A stretch of DNA of 64,000 bases from Saccharomycopsis phalli (lineage: Eukaryota > Ascomycota > Saccharomycetes > Ascoideales > Saccharomycopsidaceae): assembly GCA_020342235.1 (NCBI GenBank), contig CP073215.1:434001-498000 (forward strand), given 5' to 3'. Shown here one piece after another: positions 9,701 through 17,165 of the stretch (within the stretch, counting starts at the first letter, position 1; each line of letters opens with the position of its first letter). A model generated the notes under the pieces. The model was not told where the DNA came from and did no database searches. It was given only the letters and a program-made list of their open reading frames with translations. Position numbers and translations under genes: made by a program.

Positions 9701-10104
9701 GGGGCGTTGTAGATGTTGATGAGATCGATGGAGAGTCGTCTGGATGTGATCTTGATACCTATTATATCTCCTCCCCGTAGTGTATCAATGTGGTCAATCC
9801 GGAACTTTGGTGATGTTGATTTGATGATGTGGTTGCTAACATAGGTTACAACTCTGGGGCGGACAGGGGGTGCTCCAGTTGGAGCCGACTCCGTAAGCGC
9901 CTCGTTTGCTGTGGATGATGATTGGGATTCGGGGACGTCGAACATAGTAAAGGCTTGTCCTAGGTTTGTGAGGCCCCATGCACCATGACGGTATGGAGGC
10001 TCTTGAACCATGATAATGGCCTTTGAATTTTTGTAGTGATTAAGTGTTGCTTCGAGGATTGATAGTTTCTTTTGTATGTTAATGGAGATAACTAATATCT
10101 TCAT
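6727..10104 (-). CDS. LINE ORF2: AP endonuclease and reverse transcriptase
   Basis: 1125 codons, one open frame. Residues about 1-255 form an exonuclease-endonuclease-phosphatase (APE-like) domain with VQEPP near the start, GDLNASH, T-L-D-V-I-F-A-S and the catalytic GSDHYG. The reverse transcriptase spans about 450-740, with PGPDQIS, KAYRPISLLN, QFGGRAGYCATDA, VDIEGAFNN (catalytic Asp), GVPQGSPISPILF and the active site GFIDDI (near residue 696, Ile where Ala or Val is usual). A C-terminal zinc knuckle follows near residue 1070 (CSRC...H-x3-C). I see no RNase H domain. It nicks the target and copies the element RNA by target-primed reverse transcription. It starts inside the ORF1 stop codon, suggesting termination-reinitiation. 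Confidence 0.95.
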   Translation of the reverse strand: MKILVISINIQKKLSILEATLNHYKNSKAIIMVQEPPYRHGAWGLTNLGQAFTMFDVPESQSSSTANEALTESAPTGAPPVRPRVVTYVSNHIIKSTSPKFRIDHIDTLRGGDIIGIKITSRRLSIDLINIYNAPATSAAHLLSESLETLQHHLVSCGGRFKGVIMGDLNASHPSFTSRIIPGQRATSDTAAIDAIIELGDLSCLNEYDKPTHQRGNTLDVIFASPSLSRKVSSLTKLTQFGSDHYGLRVNIKTSGTRGPGPFLLLPNYSKTDWLKVLEELDRKGPKLQLRSPQALNKVTNSFTKRIQKLIADHTPRKKVSYLSKRWFTPEVKAAFDRMRKMAMNDPQRRNALEEFTKILGRAKADCWNSFLESLDSSTIWTAFKYSTPRITHKMSKLHNEQTQLFSETFYPQISVGEELSRNTFTLHEVPSDTINLITKEEIYNSFRYLKLKKAPGPDQISVGQIRELWKGNTFPNQMEAIFNACLMLGICPDQWKESITVVIPKPGKPDYNVAKAYRPISLLNIMGKIYESIMTQRLAATIKLPNGQFGGRAGYCATDAVMSLVNEVSRYKQVQKVREQRVLTAGIRTLPSQHRHSGAVLVDIEGAFNNMNHPILLAKMKQVGAPPEIINWTSSFLTNRKTKLRINNELTESWIPVTFGVPQGSPISPILFMIYTHDLYKRLTDNGVQAIGFIDDITIFKHGNQKTIQKALSESLRICHQWARENHTSFDYGKKLQYIRFHPNTTGSVLRLPNGQTKDESEVVKLLGITLDKRLRFTEHIKSTITRAKKVTERIKTLSRVTHGTRGTTTLTLFKTCTLPIISYGLEIFYFKLNKSQRNKIQVCHNTALRLALGMLRPTAIGILNIESGSLPLSLLLKRIAIDKCTRWFTNTNPSNPIQKSIDTQIKSGVANNELHAYPLIKETLAALNISIPYQRSFEDVSSRINQRAEQLIQDQTELETATQQMAPLKQRKISVLKEATRKKVTKEWQELIDSNEIQLPTHYTTLRRGPIQVTTEKSTLLLSEALVGPKRALSKISQLLSGQSLVSHKTKTLFNAEASPSCSRCEDAAPSIFHDFTCPILLDSRAQAQIPEGITNATQARFLFSDKAKLKNLIEFYSSVLDR

Positions 10105-11849
10105 TTTAATTGCCGGCGACCAGACTTGGATGCTCCACTCTGGTAGGTTTTGGCTAGAGTTATTCTGGGACGGAGTTTCCGGGCTTTACTCTCAATCTCT
10201 TTTGCAATTCTTTCTGCCTTGATTGCTTTCCGGCTGGCAGTGGCTTCGTTTGTTGATGGAGTCGAGTCTTTGTCATTTTCCTGAGAGAGCTCCTCTTCCT
10301 GCTCCTCTTCTGGGCCTGACTGGAGCTCTGAAGCTTCATCCATGTTGTCGTCCAGGTATGTATCGTCTTCCTCCTGATCATCTTGTGGGACATAGTCCGG
10401 GTCCATGTCCTCGGATTCGTCGTCGTCGTTGTCTTGGTGGGCCAAGGTGTCGTCCTCAGGGGTGTTGTCCTTGACTTGGGTTTCAGGTACCTTCTCGCTA
10501 TCTGGAGTAGCTGATGGTGGGGTGGTGGCTCGAGGCTGGGCCTCCAGTGGTGGACTTCTCATTTGAGATTGACTGCGTGTGACTCTCCCGCTATGTTGGC
10601 TTGTGATTGGCTCATTTGGCGGGCTCATGTGTTGCCGTTTTCTTGGATTTGACCGCTCTCTCGTGGCGTACACTGGGATGGGTGTATATCCGTTAAGGTA
10701 GAAACTTTGCTTGGTGAAGAAGGTAGCAGTGTCTTCATTTGGAAAGAAGAGCTTGGCACAGTAAGCTTTTTCGTTATCTTCCGAGATGTTGTCCCAGTCA
10801 ATGTGGACATCTCGTTTGATGAGAGCTCGTGGAGGGGCGGAGAAGAGTGGGTCATCCCATTCTAGTTTTTTGACTTCCTTTATGAAGAAAGCTTCAAGGG
10901 CGGCTGGTGAGACTGTGAGGGGGATGTTTCCCACGACGCGCGTGGCCCAAGGGCTCGGGTCGAAAAATCCCGGTGATTCAAAGATGGAGAGAACAGTATT
11001 CTTTGCCTCCATGCTCAATGGCTCAGAGACGTGAATTCTGATCTGTTTGGAGCGTGTGAGAGTGACGCGGGTAGCCTGTGGGATCTGTTCGCGAAAGGTG
11101 TTGACTTGCTTGACTTGTTGGTCCCTTTCAGCTTGACAAGATGGGTTTGGATTCGGGTTCTGAATGTAGAAGAGTTTCCCTTGAGCGTACAACTCCCTTC
11201 CGTCAATACGGTAAGGTGAGTTAGGGCGCCCCCTATGGGTTGGACGAGTTGACGGTGGATTGCTTCTCATGCCCCGGGCGGCTGCTTGAGAGTAGCTAGT
11301 GCTTTTGGTGGATCTGAATTCAGCCTTTAGCTCCCGGATCTCATTCATTAGAGTGCTGTAGGCCTGTTTGTTTTCTTGTGCATCTTTGTCAAGGCGATCC
11401 ATGCGCTCTGTGGTTGATTTTTGCCAAGGTAGTGTTGGTTGTTTAGAGCAGAGCTCCTCCATAATGCTGTTGGTGGTAGTAATCCATGTGCGGATGAATT
11501 CTGGGATGTCTTCGGTAAGTGGAGGAAGAGGGATTCTCCGTGCGAGCGCTTTCTCAAACGGCAGCGGTAAATGGGATGTCGGCCAGACGGAATTGGATGT
11601 CGGTGAGGGGTACTCTGTCCCGTGTTGGGCAGCGGAGCTGCTCTCAGGGGCAAAGTTAGGGGATTGGTGCGATGCAGTTGCATCTGACCATGGTTCCTGG
11701 ATTGGCCGCCGCGGCGAGCCTGGGCTTTTTTCAATCATCCTGGGCGGATCTCCTGGGAAATCTGCTGATGATTGATGAACCGAGGGGGCCAAAGGCCCCT
11801 CGGATACTTCGCTTTCAGAAACGTGATTCCTGTATGCAAAATTTTCCAT
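10101..11849 (-). CDS. LINE ORF1, nucleic-acid-binding type protein
   Basis: 582 codons. The N-terminal half is rich in Pro and Ser. A short coiled-coil-like stretch lies near residues 140-175, and a basic linker with RPTHRGRP near 200. The middle (about 280-400) could be an RRM-like or other folded domain (HIDWDN, AKLFFP, FYLNGYTPIPVY). The C-terminal 130 residues are strongly acidic, followed by a basic tail (RKLRPR). There is no CCHC zinc knuckle, unlike many ORF1 proteins. The stop TGA overlaps the ORF2 ATG. The role as the RNA-binding chaperone of the element is inferred from position. Confidence 0.85.
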   Translation of the reverse strand: MENFAYRNHVSESEVSEGPLAPSVHQSSADFPGDPPRMIEKSPGSPRRPIQEPWSDATASHQSPNFAPESSSAAQHGTEYPSPTSNSVWPTSHLPLPFEKALARRIPLPPLTEDIPEFIRTWITTTNSIMEELCSKQPTLPWQKSTTERMDRLDKDAQENKQAYSTLMNEIRELKAEFRSTKSTSYSQAAARGMRSNPPSTRPTHRGRPNSPYRIDGRELYAQGKLFYIQNPNPNPSCQAERDQQVKQVNTFREQIPQATRVTLTRSKQIRIHVSEPLSMEAKNTVLSIFESPGFFDPSPWATRVVGNIPLTVSPAALEAFFIKEVKKLEWDDPLFSAPPRALIKRDVHIDWDNISEDNEKAYCAKLFFPNEDTATFFTKQSFYLNGYTPIPVYATRERSNPRKRQHMSPPNEPITSQHSGRVTRSQSQMRSPPLEAQPRATTPPSATPDSEKVPETQVKDNTPEDDTLAHQDNDDDESEDMDPDYVPQDDQEEDDTYLDDNMDEASELQSGPEEEQEEELSQENDKDSTPSTNEATASRKAIKAERIAKEIESKARKLRPRITLAKTYQSGASKSGRRQLK

Positions 11850-11852
11850 TTT

Positions 11853-12285
11853 GTGTAATAATAATAATAATGTTTATTTACTTCTATAGCTATACTAGGC
11901 TCCCCAGAAGGGTGAGATTGATATTTCACCGTCTAAAAAACTAAGGACGGCGCCGCTAATGTTGGAGTCGAGAGAAAACCCTTCGAATGGGGATAAAAAC
12001 TTTCGACTTGATCTTTAAGAAACTGTTTAACAGAAATGACTCAGAAAGGGCTATGGAGTCTCGCCCCCCGGAGGGACTACCTGCCCGGCCGCCCTTCTTG
12101 TGTACTGCAAGAAGAAAAGGAATCTACCCGTCCAGCACTAACGTGTAGAAACCTATAAGAGAATGAACTGATTTTGCGTCTGTAAAGAGGCGGCGAATCT
12201 GCGCTCTGGTTGTGAGGCCTTCGCCGATTGTTTCCTGAGTTCTGAATACCTCTAAATATGGGCATGATAGCCCGTTACAACAAGT
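11853..12285 (-). mobile_element. 5'-truncated LINE fragment (subfamily LINE-2)
   Basis: On the minus strand it encodes the last part of an ORF2 related to the full-length LINE (CP followed about 20 residues later by TTRAQIRRLFTDAKS and ending LIGFYTLVLDG), then a 3' untranslated region with GGCGCCGTCC and GAAGTAAATAAAC blocks and a short (TAA)n tail at 11857-11870. The full-length LINE begins exactly at the end of this tail. Similar fragments lie at 29184 and 38500. Confidence 0.85.
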
Positions 12286-12327
12286 TTTATTTAGTTGAGT
12301 ATATGTGATTTAAAAACACAAAAGTTG

Positions 12328-12588
12328 TATAACAGAAAATATTCATAGCTTCTGTTATAATACTTATATCGAGTTAATCGATAAGATAATAAGAATAACT
12401 ACAAATATAAGTTGTAAATAGTTCTAAAGTGAACTTAAGATATCCCATTACTAGCGACTTAAATAGCTATTTATACTTTTCCTAAGAATAGTTTTGTACT
12501 TGTATTATGTCGGACATTCAGAACGCAATCACAATAGTACTAAGGGACACAATCATGTAGTGAGTAGACTGGACCTTTTCTTGTTACA
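12328..12588 (-). repeat. Solo LTR, family D, copy 2
   Basis: 261 bp, plus strand TATAACAG to TTGTTACA, flanked by the 5-bp duplication agttg (12323-12327 and 12589-12593). Matches 5520-6145. Confidence 0.87.
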
Positions 12589-12593
12589 AGTTG

Positions 12594-13004
12594 TAAATCA
12601 GAATGACGAGATTAATGTTAGGCCACTAGGTATCCCATGATACTTTTTGAAGAAATAATTTTGGCGTAGAGCTTCTATTTCTGAGATTATTTATAATTTT
12701 GAATCAATATTCATAAAACTTTAACTGATCAATATATTGGTTAACTGGTTTCTTATTTGGTAGTTCTTCGGTTCTATTAATGGTATCGTCCTCCTTTATC
12801 TAACTTCATCTTATTTGGATGTAAAAATATAAGATATAATTACCAATATTAATTAAAAATAGGCACTTGAAATTAAATACAAATATATGCCTTTTCGATT
12901 TACTAAGTGGTCTTGGATGTAATCATTGCCTCTGAAGTTGAATCAAAAAAGAACACAAACACGTGACAATGTGTTGAAAATCAAGGCAGTGAATCTGAAA
13001 AGAT
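12594..13004. other. Intergenic, AT-rich
   Basis: No gene or repeat seen. It probably holds the promoter of the gene at 13005. Confidence 0.5.
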
Positions 13005-13754
13005 ATGATTGGAAAAGTAAGCGGATATGGGGCTATTAAGAGCGGAAATTTGTTTATAAGGAGACATATCCACAGCAGTAACGTTACTTTAAATAAAAAT
13101 GTTCCTGATTATCATGCAGATGGATATAAAGAATCAATGTCACGAGTCGCCAATCAGGCTATGATACTAACATCAGCCATTCGAGGCAATAAATATACAA
13201 TTCAAGACCTTCATGGTGTTACATTATCTTCAGTTGTTTCTCTATCTGTGAAGCCTCGAACTTTACTTCAGTTTAACTTGCAAGTGCCTTCTTCCACAAG
13301 TATCAAGTTGCACGAGAACAAATGGTTTGCTGTTCATTTGATGCCTTCAACGAGTTACTCAGTAGAGCTTGCGCGAAATTTTGGTCGGGGAGCACAAAAG
13401 GATCCGATTTCGGGTGATTTTATTGCGTCTACGCCGTTTGCAGATCTCAAGCTCCAGGACTACAGTTACTCTAGTAAGGTATTTAAGAACAGTGATCCTG
13501 TTTTGCAATCAAACAATTCATACAAGCAACTAGTATTGGAGAATATGCTTGAGCAGCAGGTCGATATTCCGCTTCTATCCTCAGCTGAACGGATATTTAT
13601 ATGCGAGAAAGACTCTGTGTTTCAAGTAGACGACCATGAAATCTGGGTTGCAGAAGTGAAAGATATTTTGATCAGTAAGAAATACGAGGAAAAACAAGGG
13701 GGATTGATTTTTTTTAATAGAAAGTTTTATCGGTTGGGTAAATCGTTTGAATAG
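13005..13754 (+). CDS. Flavin-reductase-like protein, probably mitochondrial
   Basis: 249 residues. The first about 35 residues are basic, hydroxylated and free of acidic residues (MIGKVSGYGAIKSGNLFIRR), typical of a mitochondrial presequence. Residues about 45-165 resemble the flavin-reductase-like FMN-binding split barrel: an A-x-I-L-T-S strand, HGVTLSSVVSLS, PRTLLQFNLQVPSST and W-F-A-V-H-L-M-P (family: G-T-SSF-S-S, PP-L-F--...S-T, F-V-N-L). The C-terminal 80 residues probably complete the barrel (E-x-W-V-A-E-V-K-D). The family binds FMN and reduces it with NAD(P)H or serves oxygenases; the substrate here is unknown. The first ATG is used because the presequence follows directly. Confidence 0.7.
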   Translation: MIGKVSGYGAIKSGNLFIRRHIHSSNVTLNKNVPDYHADGYKESMSRVANQAMILTSAIRGNKYTIQDLHGVTLSSVVSLSVKPRTLLQFNLQVPSSTSIKLHENKWFAVHLMPSTSYSVELARNFGRGAQKDPISGDFIASTPFADLKLQDYSYSSKVFKNSDPVLQSNNSYKQLVLENMLEQQVDIPLLSSAERIFICEKDSVFQVDDHEIWVAEVKDILISKKYEEKQGGLIFFNRKFYRLGKSFE

Positions 13755-14483
13755 AGGGCGAAGTGGCGAGAAGCATTAAAGGGATAAATGAGAAGGAGGC
13801 CAGATACGATGAAAACATGAATTTTGCAAGGGTTTGTAGATTGATTGACTGAAAGGCAGTAGGAGAGCTTAAAGATGGGAAATTATTCTGATTGGCTAGC
13901 ATGTCGAGAGCTTCAAAAGGGTGACACTTCAATAGGCTTTAAAGCTTGAAATTTACTTATTTGAGTTTAAATACAATTGTAATTTGCAAGTTATCTATCT
14001 ATATTCACAAGTTATTCAGTGTTTAGATGAATTTTGAGGAGTAGCACTCCAGAAAGTTGAGCCATATATATATCTGTTAGATGCCTAATGTATGTTTGGA
14101 TGTTAACTGTATGTTTGGATGTTATAATAGGGTGCGACACCCCTCATATGCACTGCGCATCACAGGGCTTCGCAATCATCTGAACATCTCTTCTGAGCAA
14201 GGTACAGATGTGGCATAAGGCGATAAAGTAATGTAGTAACATTATAGATTCAGAGGGCATTTTATATCAAACTAAACAGACATTGAGTTTTGCGGAAGCC
14301 GTTTATAGCAGAAGTTTAGTATAATATGCAATGTTACACACAATTTAAGATACTAGTTTATTAGCCCTTGTGGAGGGTTTTCGAGAAACCATGCCACCTT
14401 GATCAAAAAAAAAAGTCTGGAAAGTACCGCAATGACCTGGGATACTACAATATTAACGATTAATATATTGAATATGCAGTGAT
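13755..14483. other. Intergenic
   Basis: Contains a short direct repeat (TGTATGTTTGGATGTTA, twice near 14092-14125). No gene seen. The A10 run at 14406 is a simple homopolymer. Confidence 0.4.
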
Positions 14484-15011
14484 TTAAATAGTAGAAGAGC
14501 GGCGATGGTGGCCAACATAAGTTTGTTCATTTGAAGCGATGACACATGAGTTGGACTTTGAATGTGAATAGTCAGAAGCCAATGGAAAGAATCTCAGGAC
14601 GAGCGGGTTTTGCTGGAGCGCAGAGGTCTTGTATATTTGGTCGTTCCAGTATGTTGTATAGTCATATTTTTTGTTGATTTCCATAAATGGGTCGCAGTCT
14701 GTGATTATTGGGGCAATAGGGCCAATATGCTTTGGATTGCGGTTCGGTTTGAAGCGAAGCTGAGTCTCTGTGACTGTGGGCTGCGGCTTGATACTGTCAA
14801 GCAACTTATTGCAAAACAAAAAGTTGATTGGGGAACGAGGGGCTGGGGCAGCATGATGTGGTGGGACATTAATTTTTAAATTGATATCAGAGTGTGTGGA
14901 AATACTGGAAGTGTTGGAGTAGCTAGGTACCAAACTATAATCTTCGTCCTCGAATTCGGATTCACATGAATAGTAGTCAGAATCACTGAAGTAGTTATCG
15001 TTAGAAAGCAT
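14484..15011 (-). CDS. Unrecognised 175-residue protein, acidic N-terminus
   Basis: I do not recognise this protein. The first 45 residues are very rich in Ser, Asp, Glu and Tyr (NDNYFSDSDYYSCESEFEDE). A Pro/Ala stretch and a short region that looks folded follow (SPINFLFCNKLLDSI, then KHIGPIAPIITDCDPFMEI). There is no signal peptide, membrane segment or catalytic motif. Composition and codon use look like a host gene, and the frame is longer than chance for this AT-rich region. The function is unknown; a small regulator is possible. Confidence 0.5.
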   Translation of the reverse strand: MLSNDNYFSDSDYYSCESEFEDEDYSLVPSYSNTSSISTHSDINLKINVPPHHAAPAPRSPINFLFCNKLLDSIKPQPTVTETQLRFKPNRNPKHIGPIAPIITDCDPFMEINKKYDYTTYWNDQIYKTSALQQNPLVLRFFPLASDYSHSKSNSCVIASNEQTYVGHHRRSSTI

Positions 15012-16872
15012 CCTTGGATTAAATTATGAGTAACTGCAATGTTTATATATCTGGTGGATCCATGAATCACATATGTTTCCAAACATGATCCAAAGTAGAG
15101 GATGCATAAATATGCAGATCTCCACTCATTTGCGCAGCATATAGGCAGATAACAAACTTGAGACTGTTTGTAGATGGTGCTTTGTATTGTTGATGGTGCT
15201 TTGTATTGTTAATGGTGCTTTCTGTTACAGTGTCTGTCACATACTATTGGCACGGTATGGTTCTAACGTGATTACTACCAGACTTCCAGAGGTATTTGTT
15301 TTGGAAAATCGGTGGATTTGAAGATGCAGTAGTTTTGGGTTAAAATGGAATGGTCTCATAGCCAGCTACTTAAAAGCCTTGATACCAGATAATCCGTGGC
15401 TATTACACCTTCACTTGGATCGTGGCCTTTTCACGAACCGTTCACTTGCATGTTTACGTATGCAACCGCATACCCACAATTTAGGACCGATTACATTCTG
15501 CACTTTTGTCGCAATTATAAGACACTGGATACTTGTCAAACTGAACCAGTAGAGATTTCGTCAGAATGAGATGTTTCATTTTCATCATCTAAATTATTCC
15601 ATTGGTGCTCTTATGACTGAGTTTCTCATTGAAATACTGCGCCAATCTGTTTATGCAGGTTGAACTATCTCAAACGTTAGTCTGATTTCACTAATGTATG
15701 AACAATGGTGGTTTACGATACTTGAAACCGTAACACTCCCACGCCGATCTTCATATAATATATCCTATTTATTAGTTTTGAGAGGTTTTTAATTGGGCCT
15801 GGGAAAATAAGACATACTAAAACGGAAATACGACACGCTAAAAGGAAAGTGGATATGCCAAGGGTCATTTTGTAATACAATTATCTTTGCAAACGTGCCA
15901 ATAGGGCAGTACCGAAGCTTGTCTATTACTGTTCGTTGTTAGAAATCGACACAGTCATCTTTGTGATTCCGATATTTGGACTATAATAACGAAGCGTAAA
16001 AAGAACGAGACGTACAATTTGCAGAAAACTTAGTATAATGCAATGTCGCGGGAGTTTCATATCTCCCTGGTGATCAAATAAGCAGGGTATTAAGGTGTGA
16101 CTTTGCTAAACTTATTCCATATGAGGTGCTTGCGTGTTACCCGCAATGGATCCATCTAAAGATCATATTGTCATCTGGCTTCAGAATAGTAAGATACTGT
16201 TATCATAAATCCTATTCCTTTTGAGCGTTCATGTATGCTATCATAATATTTCATTATCTATGTATCCAGTGTACAGTATTTATGGTTATGAGCACACGTG
16301 ACACATGTCAGAGTACTCTTCGCCATATTATCAACAATAAGCCAAATTCGACTTTGGTGCCGTTCAAATTATGCCAATGTCTCGGAAAAATTCATTAGCT
16401 TCCATTTCATTTGTAGGTAATTGAAGTATGGTTAGGGAAAAAAGGGGCAATATGTACGAACTAAAAATCGGTCAGATTGCAGAATTTAAAACATTTGATG
16501 ATTTTTAAACCACACCATAATAAGGCTACGTACCTGTTTTTACTATTTGGTGCAAGTCCCTGATTCTATATTTCCATGTCTTGACACCTATCTAGACAAC
16601 CCTATGTACTTGGCTATACTTTCATCGTCCACCAATTGCCTACTGGATTTTTCTGCCTTGCACAATAATAACTGAATCTACGGCTTTCATCTCCTATCCA
16701 CCAAGATTATTTGCTTCTATTTTCATATCATTAGCAAGACTCTCCTTTGAATTATCAAGCAAAATAGTTCTAGCCATTTTACTAAAATACCATCTGTCAC
16801 AATGCTGACCTATGTGCCTAGAGTCCACTTAAATAGTTGCTTTAATTTGGTAAAAGCCCAATCCAAATCGGT
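15012..16872. other. Long intergenic region
   Basis: 1.86 kb with no convincing frame on either strand and no repeat I recognise apart from a short direct repeat GATGGTGCTTTGTATTGTT near 15173-15210. It separates two minus-strand genes, so much of it is upstream sequence of the gene at 14484-15011. Confidence 0.4.
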
Positions 16873-17165
16873 CAACTGACATTACAGCCTAATTACCCAA
16901 TTGACATTACAGCCTAATCATCCAATTGACATTACAGCCTAATCATCCAATTGACATTACAGCCTAATCATCCAATTGACATTACAGCCTAATCATCCAA
17001 TTGACATTACAGCCTAATCATCCAATTGACATTACAGCCTAATCATCCAATTGACATTAAAGCCTAATCATCCAATTGACATTAAAGCCTAATCATCCAA
17101 TTGACATTAAAGCCTAATCATCCAATTGACATTACAGCCTAATCATTCAATTGACATTAAAGCCA
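16873..17165. repeat. 25-bp minisatellite, about 12 units, abutting the PRD1 stop codon
   Basis: Units of the form CAATTGACATTACAGCCTAA plus TCATC repeat about 12 times with few changes (some units carry TTAAAG for TTACAG). The last unit ends next to the PRD1 stop codon at 17166, so the array lies in the 3' untranslated region. Confidence 0.92.

Larger units (their letters stand above)
6424..11852 (-). mobile_element. Full-length two-ORF LINE (APE type, (TAA)n tail), here LINE-1a
   Basis: A non-LTR retrotransposon on the minus strand. ORF1 (582 codons) and ORF2 (1125 codons) are both open and overlap by ATGA. The 3' untranslated region (6458-6726) is followed by a (TAA)n tail at 6426-6457. 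No LTRs are present. The ORF1 start is within a few bases of the element's 5' boundary, so the leader is very short or slightly truncated. The boundary abuts the tail of an older LINE copy at 11853. The endonuclease is AP-like, and the RT motifs resemble the jockey/I/Tad side of the LINE tree more than the L1-type Zorro elements known from Candida. That clade assignment is an inference. Confidence 0.92.
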
